DNA of 5,068 nt, taken from positions 1 through 5,068 of the forward strand of contig CAKTIN010000107.1 in NCBI GenBank assembly GCA_934565775.1, read 5' to 3'. The notes under the pieces are model-generated. The model worked only from the letters and a program-made list of their open reading frames with translations. It did not search any database and was not told where the DNA came from. The stretch comes from an uncultured Oscillospiraceae bacterium. GTDB taxonomy: Bacteria > Bacillota > Clostridia > Oscillospirales > Oscillospiraceae. Shown one piece after another: positions 1 to 4,864 of the stretch. Positions within the stretch are counted from its first letter, which is position 1. Every line of letters starts with the position of its first letter. The position numbers and the translations under genes were made by a program.

Positions 1-2
1 CT

Positions 3-1691
3 GCCGACGAGATTGTCAACGACGCGCTGGGCGCGCTGCTCACCACGGACGAGGGCATCGAGAGCTTCGCGAAGTGGGTCTACAGCGACACCGGACGCAC
101 CCAGGCAGAAAAAAAGACCCTGGTGCAGCGCATCAAGGACGCGATTGCCAGGATCGTGGCCGGATTAAAGCGGCTGCTGAAGGGCAAAAAGCTGAACGAG
201 GGCACGGAGCGGTTCCTGAACATGGAGCTGGAGCAGCAGGAGGCACTGCGGCAGAAGTTCTATTCCGCCATGGACGCCGCCGCAAAAAACGCCAAGGAGG
301 GGAACTATTGGGAGAGCGGCGCGGCGGAGGGCGCACAGAGCAGCCTTGCAATCAACGCTTACCAGGGAGTGGACCTGTCCAAGGACGGCAGCGTATACAC
401 CTACGACTTTCTTACTGCGCTTCCCGATATGCCGGTGACGATGCTGCCGCCGGTAAGTGACGTTCGCAATGGTAATAACCGCGTAGAAACCGGGGTTGTG
501 GTCGAAATGGGCAGAAAAAATGCCCGCAGCGTTGGAACGGTGCAGGACGGGAAGATGTTTGTGCGCAATCGCTATACGGGGAGGCCAATTCAAATCACAG
601 CGGAAAGCATTCGACACGGCCTGGACGGTAGCGAAAATAGAATTTTGACGAATTCACGTCTTGGCGCAGTAATTGGAGACGTAGTAAAAAACGCAGTCCC
701 AATCAATGCGATGAATAACAAGGCGAAAGGCGTTTCCGGCACATATGCAATGGCGGCATATGCAGCAGATGATTCAGGCCGGCAGTTCATAGCTATTGTC
801 ACGATTGAAGAATGGGACGGAAACGTTATTCACATGGAAGCGTATGACGTTGCTCATTCTGTAAGCGGCAGACAAAAAAGGGGAAGCGGGAGGCAAAAAA
901 AGGGCAGCCAGGCGGACACGAAGTCCCAGGGGTTTTACCCTATCAAGGCTGCCAAGATTAGTATAGCAGATGTTTTAAGAATTGTCAACAGCACACATCA
1001 AAGTGTTTTGTCGGAAAACGTGCTGAAAACGCTAGGAGAAAGGCGAAACCCAACCGGAGAGTATGCAGATCGGGTAAAGTTCTCAATCGCCCCCGATTCC
1101 GACGCAACATCGTCGGAGCGGTGGGAGAACGCCGAGAAACTGGACCCGCAGGAGATCACGACGCAAAACGAAGTGCGGGACCCGGGGATGCGGGACTATC
1201 TGGTGCAGCAGTTTGAAGAGAACGGGTGGGACGGCCGCCCGATCGTGGCCTATGACAACGGAGGAAACGGCTACGTTGCGCTGACCGGTTCCCACCGGGT
1301 GGCGGCAGCTGCGGAGGCCGGGATTCAGGTGCCCGCCGTGCTGATTGAGAGCCAGGAGGCCATTGACCGCTTGGCAGATACGTACAGCGACGAGGAAATG
1401 GCCATGGTTGCGGACGAGCTGCTGGAAGAGGGCGAGATCGACCAGGCTACGCGGGACCTTCTGGTGCGGGAAAATGATCTGAACAACGAGAACTTTGACG
1501 TACCTTACAGCCAGCAGACCCGCTATTCCGTCAAATCCGGCGCTGACACGCCCTCCCAGGAGCAGCGGTGGGCCACGGATTTCCAGCTGAGCGCGGAGAC
1601 CCGGGAGGCCTACAACACGGCGGCCAAGGAGGTGGCCAGGACGGAGGCGGAGGTCCGGGGCATGGTCATTTCTACTCACGCCCCTGCGTGA
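3..1691 (+). CDS. Partial large polyvalent-type mobile-element protein, cut off at its 3' end
   Basis: The frame is open from the left edge, so the true start lies outside the window; the ATG at 123 is only an internal methionine. About 555 codons are native, then five codons of CRISPR repeat and a TGA at 1689-1691. Visible parts in order: a helical, Lys/Glu-rich stretch (about 100-300); a segment with SVYTYDFLTALPDM (about 388-430); a middle domain (about 440-1080) with IRHGLDGSENRILTN, NAVPINAMNNKAKGVSGTY and KISIADVLRIVNSTHQS, resembling the nuclease-like or LPD-type domains in giant polyproteins of clostridial integrative elements and phages (family name uncertain); and a ParB/sulfiredoxin-like domain (about 1119-1365) with LTTQNEVRDP-like sequence (here ITTQNEVRDP) and the GSHR signature at 1287-1298. 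Such proteins usually run on for many hundreds of residues, so this is a fragment. Its biochemical role is unknown. No helicase or methyltransferase motif is seen in the part present. Confidence 0.7.
   Translation, partial: ADEIVNDALGALLTTDEGIESFAKWVYSDTGRTQAEKKTLVQRIKDAIARIVAGLKRLLKGKKLNEGTERFLNMELEQQEALRQKFYSAMDAAAKNAKEGNYWESGAAEGAQSSLAINAYQGVDLSKDGSVYTYDFLTALPDMPVTMLPPVSDVRNGNNRVETGVVVEMGRKNARSVGTVQDGKMFVRNRYTGRPIQITAESIRHGLDGSENRILTNSRLGAVIGDVVKNAVPINAMNNKAKGVSGTYAMAAYAADDSGRQFIAIVTIEEWDGNVIHMEAYDVAHSVSGRQKRGSGRQKKGSQADTKSQGFYPIKAAKISIADVLRIVNSTHQSVLSENVLKTLGERRNPTGEYADRVKFSIAPDSDATSSERWENAEKLDPQEITTQNEVRDPGMRDYLVQQFEENGWDGRPIVAYDNGGNGYVALTGSHRVAAAAEAGIQVPAVLIESQEAIDRLADTYSDEEMAMVADELLEEGEIDQATRDLLVRENDLNNENFDVPYSQQTRYSVKSGADTPSQEQRWATDFQLSAETREAYNTAAKEVARTEAEVRGMVISTHAPA
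864..905 (+). repeat. Tandem 21-bp duplication encoding SGRQKRG-SGRQKKG
   Basis: Units at 864-884 and 885-905 are in frame, seven codons each. They differ at four bases; three changes are silent (GGC/GGG, AGA/AGG, GGA/GGC) and one exchanges Arg for Lys. The duplication sits in a basic linker just before ADTKSQG in the middle domain of the large mobile-element protein. Confidence 0.85.
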
Positions 1692-1699
1692 GGGGCGAC
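1668..1699 (-). CRISPR. Single surviving type I-C-like CRISPR repeat (32 bp)
   Basis: On the minus strand the unit begins gtCGCCCCT, has a five-base loop cacgc, then AGGGGCG and ends tgagtagaaat. The perfect 7-bp stem, 5' GTCGC and 3' GAAAT ends, and 32-bp length are the form known for type I-C repeats. Only one copy exists in the window, so the call rests on its form and on the cas3, cas7 and cas4 remnants upstream in the right orientation. The side away from the cas genes (positions 1667 and below), where a spacer should lie, is instead the antisense of the large mobile-element gene with no second repeat. The variant end tgagtagaaat (commonly tggattgaaat) could be lineage-specific or decay. 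Confidence 0.75.
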
Positions 1700-1797
1700 A
1701 GCAATTTTCTACAAATCCAATGCTGGGCTTTGCGGCAAATTGCTGAAATATTAGCCTCTTTGCGGAGCTGTGTGCAGTAACCTGAGGCGAATTGCCG
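1700..1797 (-). other. Leader-like spacer between cas4 remnant and CRISPR repeat
   Basis: About 98 bp separate the cas4 remnant from the repeat. The repeat-proximal half is more AT-rich than its surroundings (attggatttgtagaaaattgct next to the repeat on the minus strand), and the position is that of a CRISPR leader. An inverted pair tgcggcaa (1731-1738) and ttgccgca (1792-1799) brackets the stretch. No coding sequence from cas1 or cas2 is recognisable in any frame. The leader call is by position only. Confidence 0.35.
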
Positions 1798-1851
1798 CAC
1801 ATTGGGCAGACAGATCTCCTGGAGGGAACAGGCCCTGCACTTTGCTCCGTA
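1798..1851 (-). pseudogene. cas4: cas4 remnant, C-terminal iron-sulfur cysteine cluster
   Basis: In a minus-strand frame different from the cas3/cas7 frame, codons from 1851 read YGAKCRACSLQEICLPNV. The pattern C-x2-C-x5-C followed by LP is the C-terminal cysteine motif of Cas4, the RecB-family nuclease with a 4Fe-4S cluster that helps trim and orient new spacers in type I-C systems. Only about 18 codons remain of a protein normally near 200 residues; the nuclease core and the first cluster cysteine are absent. It follows the cas7 fragment directly, as cas4 follows cas7 in I-C operons. The frame stays open without a normal Cas4 ending until a TAG inside the repeat, so the homologous part probably stops near 1798. 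Short, hence moderate certainty. Confidence 0.6.
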
Positions 1852-1964
1852 TGCTCATACATATTCAGAATGGATTCAAAGAGAATGTTCAAATCCGCCT
1901 CGTCAAATCCGGTCTCTTCTGCAAGATTTGCGCTGACAAAGCCCCGGACCTCATACAGGCCAAA
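1838..1964 (-). pseudogene. cas7: cas7 (csd2) remnant, C-terminal segment
   Basis: The minus-strand residues FGLYEVRGFVSANLAEETGF followed by DEADLNILFESILNMYEH match, from memory of the family, the C-terminal part of type I-C Cas7/Csd2, where a GLY...GF(I/V)SA.LAE.TGF stretch precedes a (L/F)WEA..NM(F/Y)EHDRSA region. Cas7 forms the backbone of the I-C Cascade along the crRNA. About 40 of roughly 280-300 residues remain, without the RNA-binding core, so it cannot work. It is joined in frame to the end of the cas3 remnant at about 1964/1965, and near 1838-1853 it gives way to cas4 sequence in another frame. The exact right and left joins are uncertain by several codons. Confidence 0.7.
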
Positions 1965-2879
1965 GGGAAGGTTGACAATGACGCAGACGCTGTCACACCG
2001 GGACATTTCTTCGGCAATGGCATCTAAGGGCGTTTCTGCCCGAATCCGCCATTCCACCTCCACACGCTGCAGGGTCGCGAACACCTTCTTGTTTTCGGGA
2101 AAAATCTCCCGGGGGGCCCAGGCCAGGCCCTTTCGGGCACTAAAATCTGGCTGGGTCGCCGTGGAGAATACCATAGTGGTGTGGTACCGGCCGCACAGTT
2201 CGTTCACCGCACGGAGTGTGGCAGAGGTCAGATCGGCGGGCAGACTCTGGGCCTCGTCGAATATCACAACGCTGTTTGCAATATTGTGGAGCTTTCGGCA
2301 GACTGCCGGCCGGTCAGAAAACAGAGATTCAAAAAATCGGACGGAGGTTGTGATAATGACCGGCGAGCTCCACCTGGCGGCCAACTCCCGGGCGCTTTCC
2401 GGCAGGTTGCTTTGGCTATGGTCAATCAGCACGTTGGGGATGATTTGAGAATAGGTTTTTGCGCTTTGCTCGGCCAGGGTTAGAAATGGAAGCACAATGA
2501 TGATTCGCTTTTTCCCGTGCTTCAGGCAATGCCGTAGGGCAAAGTGCAGCAGAGCCAGGGTTTTACCGGTTCCGGTGGGGGCTGTCAGCGTATACAGCCC
2601 CTTCGGTTCACTGCCCATTTTTCCGCACTGTTCAAAAACCTGATCCCGGTACGAATTGAGGGCCTGGTCCGCAGTGGAGTGCTGTTTGATGTCATTCCGG
2701 TAGGCATACAATTTTTCCAAAAGTGTCTGAGGCGCAAAATAGTCATCCTCCGCATGATCCAGATATGTGCTCTCGTCGTTCATTGCGGAGGCCGTATAGT
2801 CAGCATCCACCAGGCAGGAGAACAGCATCCTGGTATACAGCATGGACTCCAATTCGGCAGAGGGCGGGACCGGAAGCGG
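1965..2879 (-). pseudogene. cas3: cas3 remnant: first helicase lobe of type I-C Cas3, HD domain and second lobe deleted
   Basis: Cas3 is the nuclease-helicase that destroys DNA bound by Cascade. The fragment opens with LYTRMLFSCLVDADY, the last conserved piece of the HD nuclease domain, then linker, then helicase motifs: Walker A TAPTGTGKT (residues 90-98 counted from the TTG at 2852), motif Ia IIIVLPFLTLAEQ (117-129), motif Ib IITTSVRFFESLF (167-179), Walker B/motif II VVIFDEAQSLP (195-205) and motif III FSTATQ (229-234). Identity breaks off after SVCVIVNLP (296), just before motifs IV-VI, where cas7 sequence begins in frame. About 200 N-terminal residues and the C-terminal half are missing from a protein usually of 700-800 residues. 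A TAA at 2880-2882 closes the frame upstream; TTG 2852 and ATG 2843 are only possible restarts. The frame stays open past cas7 and the repeat to 1083, but below 1668 it is antisense to the mobile-element gene. Confidence 0.88.
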
Positions 2880-2881
2880 TT

Positions 2882-2895
2882 ATGATGTACATCAT
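2882..2895. promoter_or_regulatory. Perfect 14-bp palindrome, operator-like
   Basis: ATGATGTACATCAT is its own reverse complement. It lies 8 bp before a strong GAGGAGG ribosome-binding site on the plus strand and directly upstream of the cas3 remnant on the minus strand. The position suits an operator for a small regulator or antitoxin, but no regulator gene is present and no promoter boxes are convincing here. Confidence 0.3.
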
Positions 2896-2903
2896 TTGCC
2901 TTT

Positions 2904-2972
2904 GAGGAGGAAAAAATGTCGAAAGAAGATCCCTTTCAGAGAATAAGTCTTCGGAAAAATGTGAAGAATTAG
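2904..2972 (+). pseudogene. Orphan ribosome-binding site and 18-codon reading frame
   Basis: GAGGAGG at 2904-2910 is followed five bases later by ATG at 2916, giving an 18-codon frame that starts MSKEDPFQRI and stops at TAG 2970-2972. The strong Shine-Dalgarno sequence and good spacing suggest this was the start of a real gene whose body has been deleted or frameshifted. By position it could be the head of the AbiE-type operon whose toxin remnant lies downstream, but the 18 residues match no AbiEi or AbiEii start that I recognise. From 2973 to 3070 I see no further supported gene. Confidence 0.25.
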
Positions 2973-3070
2973 AACGAAAAGGAGTGCGGCAGCTTGCAGA
3001 TTGATATTTAGGACAGCGAAAAGGTGGTGGAGGTCTGGCTGATCAACACAGAGAACATGAAATCGCCAGG

Positions 3071-3447
3071 CAGGGAGGAATTCTCATTTCTGACTTCGTT
3101 ATCGAGACCGTGATGGCGGAAAAGGTGGAGACCATTCTGCGCCGCAGTGTGTTCAATACCCGGCCCAGAGACTTCTACGATGCCTATATTCTGGCGACTA
3201 CGCAGAAATTTGACAAAGCTGTGTTTGTGGAGACCCTGACCGCAACGGCCAAGCACCGTGGCACTACGGCTCAGATCGCGGATACACCGGTGATTCTGCG
3301 TAATCTCGAAGAAAGCCCGGAGCTGCGGAGAATGTGGGACAAGTACCGGAAGCAGTTTGCCTATGCGGCGGATATTGCGTACGGGGAAATCATTGAAGTG
3401 ATCAGAATGCTGACGAAGCAGGCTGGAACCGGGATCAAACCTCATAA
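3071..3447 (+). pseudogene. AbiEii-type nucleotidyltransferase toxin remnant, C-terminal part
   Basis: Residues DFVIETVMAEKVETIL, then NTRPRDFYDAYIL, TATAKHRGT, ESPELRRMWDKYRKQFAYA and a final IIEVIRML match the C-terminal half of AbiEii/AbiGii toxins (family PF08843), which normally show (N/I)ETVLAEKLETI, TR.RDFYDIYIL and a W..Y...F.YA.D end. These are toxins of type IV toxin-antitoxin and phage-abortive systems. The N-terminal nucleotidyltransferase core, with its GG and D-x-D-type residues, is missing: the frame is closed by TGA at 3002-3004 and upstream sequence in it is not toxin-like. The GTG at 3110 is only a formal start. The natural end has also gone: after MLTKQAG the frame runs on into antisense of the acetyltransferase gene, while a TAA at 3445-3447 lies in another frame just before the hairpin, suggesting a late frameshift. 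No AbiEi antitoxin is visible. Confidence 0.72.
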
Positions 3448-3498
3448 AAATGCACCGCAGCCCGCTGACAAAGATTGTCGGTGGGCTGTGGTGCGTTT
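3448..3498 (-). terminator. Long hairpin, probable bidirectional intrinsic terminator
   Basis: Arms 3448-3471 and 3475-3498 pair over 24 positions around a 3-base loop (aga), with five G-T wobbles and no mismatches. A run of five A on the left (3446-3450) becomes a T tract for minus-strand transcripts; the right side gives a weaker tttct for plus-strand transcripts. It would end the phosphoribosyltransferase-acetyltransferase unit (137 bp beyond its last stop) and the plus-strand toxin remnant. The stem is much longer than a usual terminator and may instead be a mobile or repeated hairpin element. Confidence 0.6.
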
Positions 3499-3635
3499 CT
3501 GCCATGTGCGGATTGTCCGATTTTTTCTAAATTGCGATGCCCGCTATGTATCGCACGGGGACCTTGTGTCCGGCAGCGATGCGGTTCGTCCGCTCAAAGC
3601 TGACGGTTTTCGTGAGTCATACGGGCGTCATTTTC
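3499..3635. other. Intergenic stretch with no supported gene
   Basis: The 137 bases between the hairpin and the acetyltransferase stop hold no reading frame that I recognise, no RNA gene and no clear promoter. An ATCGC-type inverted pair (gcgat near 3534, atcgc near 3550) is too short to call. It may be a long 3' untranslated region of the minus-strand operon. Confidence 0.4.
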
Positions 3636-4214
3636 TTATAAAAATTGCACGCTCTGCTCATAGAGCGTCCCGGGGAGCATGGCGCGATACAGGGCCTCCA
3701 GGGCCTGCGCGCTGCCGGAGAGGGGCTCCGGCCCCAGAGGCAGGGCCAGAATGCAGAACCGGACGCCGAAGAGCCGGACCTCAAAGTCCTGTACCGCAGC
3801 CCCGGCGGAGGCGTAAAACCGAAGCCTGCGCCGGGCAACTGCATCATCGGGGGCCTCACAGGGGGCCTCCGCTTCGATCAGCAGCCGGTCAAACCGGGCG
3901 CCGTAGTGCATGGAAAGGCGGCGGAGGACTTCCCGGCCCAGACCCTGATCCCGATAGGCGGGAAGAACGGCCAGATAATCCAGCAGCAGAGCGGATACCT
4001 CCGGCGTATGCAGCAGGAAGGCATAGGCGAGGCGCTGACCGCCTTTTTCCAGGACCATGGCCTCGTACCGCCCCTGCGCCCAGAGGGCGGAGATGGACGC
4101 CCAGGGCTTCAGCTCGCTTTCAGGAAAGTCCCGGCGCATTTCGGTAGAATAGACCTCCGCCGCCTGATTCAGGGTCAGGGGGCGGAGGGTCAGTTCGGAA
4201 GGAGAAAAGCCCAT
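3636..4214 (-). CDS. GNAT-family N-acetyltransferase
   Basis: A complete 192-residue protein starting at ATG 4214 and ending at TAA 3636. GNAT enzymes move an acetyl group from acetyl-CoA to an amine; the acceptor cannot be told from sequence. Motif A is at residues 76-100: the strand LLLDYLAVLPAYR leads into RDQGLG (88-93), fitting the (R/Q)xxGx(G/A) loop that holds the CoA pyrophosphate. The expected later element is RRLRFYASAGA (129-139), the motif B region. Length fits a single-domain GNAT with a somewhat long C-terminal tail. No signal peptide or membrane segment is seen, so it should be cytoplasmic. Its ATG lies 3 bp after the stop of the phosphoribosyltransferase gene, with only a weak Shine-Dalgarno sequence, so translation is probably coupled and the two share a transcript. 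The pairing does not reveal the substrate. Confidence 0.88.
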   Translation of the reverse strand: MGFSPSELTLRPLTLNQAAEVYSTEMRRDFPESELKPWASISALWAQGRYEAMVLEKGGQRLAYAFLLHTPEVSALLLDYLAVLPAYRDQGLGREVLRRLSMHYGARFDRLLIEAEAPCEAPDDAVARRRLRFYASAGAAVQDFEVRLFGVRFCILALPLGPEPLSGSAQALEALYRAMLPGTLYEQSVQFL

Positions 4215-4217
4215 GGC

Positions 4218-4772
4218 TTATTCCATCACGGTTCCATCGGGGTGGAACAGGGGGAGCTTTTCCAGGTAAATCAGGTCGTCCCGGTCCTGGGCATCGCCCT
4301 CAGCCAGGATGGCCATCCGGCCCACGATCTTGCCGCCGGCCTTCTCCACCAGGGCCTCCAGAGCATTCAGGCTCTCGCCGGTGGAAATAACGTCGTCCAC
4401 TACCAGGATCCGCTTGCCCTTCATGAGCTCGGCGTCAGCGGTATCCAGATACAGATGCTGCTCCTTGGCGGTGGAGATGGAATGGACGGAGGACTCAAAC
4501 ACCCCGGTCATATACAGCTTGGGGCCCTTCCGGGCGAGGAAGTATTTCTTGTCTCCGGCCTGCCGGGCCATTTCGTGGATCAGGGGAATGCCCTTCGCCT
4601 CGGCGGTAATCATGTAATCATAAGCGGGGGCCTTCTTCAGCAGCTCGCCCGCCGCTGCAACGGTCAGCTCGGGGTCGCCGAAAATCACGAACGCACCGAT
4701 GGAAAGCTGGTCAGACACCTTGCAGATGGGCAGATCCCGCTCCAGCCCGGCAATTGTCATGTGGTAAACCAT
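4218..4772 (-). CDS. Type I phosphoribosyltransferase, adenine-phosphoribosyltransferase-like
   Basis: A complete 184-residue cytoplasmic protein. The start at ATG 4772 (MVYHMTIAGL) is chosen because GAGGAG (4782-4787 on the minus strand) lies 9 bases upstream; an upstream in-frame ATG at 4820 adds residues that would fall almost on the predicted transcription start and has no such site. The PRPP-binding loop of type I PRTases is clear at 122-134, ILVVDDVISTGES, with the paired acidic residues. YMITAEAKGIPL (53-64) and LARKGPKLYM (79-88) are the strand-loop regions that contact pyrophosphate and base in the APRT/XPRT group. Such enzymes join a free purine base to PRPP in salvage, but a regulatory PRT relative is equally compatible, so I give no symbol. 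It is first in a two-gene unit with the GNAT gene and has its own promoter just after recR. Confidence 0.85.
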   Translation of the reverse strand: MVYHMTIAGLERDLPICKVSDQLSIGAFVIFGDPELTVAAAGELLKKAPAYDYMITAEAKGIPLIHEMARQAGDKKYFLARKGPKLYMTGVFESSVHSISTAKEQHLYLDTADAELMKGKRILVVDDVISTGESLNALEALVEKAGGKIVGRMAILAEGDAQDRDDLIYLEKLPLFHPDGTVME

Positions 4773-4781
4773 AATTGCAGT

Positions 4782-4787
4782 CTCCTC
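4782..4787 (-). promoter_or_regulatory. Shine-Dalgarno site that sets the phosphoribosyltransferase start
   Basis: GAGGAG on the minus strand, 9 bases before ATG 4772. It supports this start over the upstream in-frame ATG at 4820. Confidence 0.75.
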
Positions 4788-4829
4788 TATCTCGATTTCT
4801 CCGGTTTTTGCCCGGAACACAACAGATTT

Positions 4830-4857
4830 ATTATACCACTGTGCCGAAAAATGTCAA
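4830..4857 (-). promoter_or_regulatory. Consensus sigma-A promoter of the phosphoribosyltransferase-GNAT unit
   Basis: On the minus strand TTGACA (4857-4852) and TATAAT (4835-4830) are both exact consensus boxes, 16 bp apart. Predicted transcription start is near 4823, giving an untranslated leader of about 50 bases to ATG 4772. The -35 box lies only 7 bp after the recR stop, so the unit can be expressed apart from recR, although no terminator separates them and read-through is possible. The leader holds one short stem (5-6 bp, ccgg arms, 7-base loop) and nothing resembling a riboswitch. Confidence 0.85.
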
Positions 4858-4864
4858 GTATGGG

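Noticed and set aside
1083..1667. Minus-strand extension of the cas3/cas7 frame for another ~195 codons
   Set aside because: It is antisense to the large mobile-element gene, is low-complexity Arg/Leu/Gly-rich, and its open state is a GC-codon side effect.
1668..1699. The palindromic unit as a transcription terminator of the element gene
   Set aside because: Stem is only 7 bp, no T run follows on the plus strand, and its ends match CRISPR repeat form next to cas remnants.
1749..1835. CPMCG zinc-ribbon-like sequence in the cas3/cas7 frame
   Set aside because: The same bases read in the neighbouring frame give the Cas4 cysteine cluster, which fits the operon order; the zinc-ribbon look is an out-of-frame product.
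1792..2448. Plus-strand 218-codon open frame over the cas3 remnant
   Set aside because: Antisense of clear helicase motifs; no domain or ribosome-binding site.
3448..4147. Toxin frame continuing for about 230 more codons
   Set aside because: Beyond the hairpin it is antisense to the acetyltransferase gene and Arg/Pro/Gly-rich; not part of the toxin.
4800..4816. Stem-loop in the phosphoribosyltransferase leader as a riboswitch or attenuator
   Set aside because: Only 5-6 bp with a 7-base loop in a leader of about 50 bases; too small for a purine riboswitch and no terminator follows.
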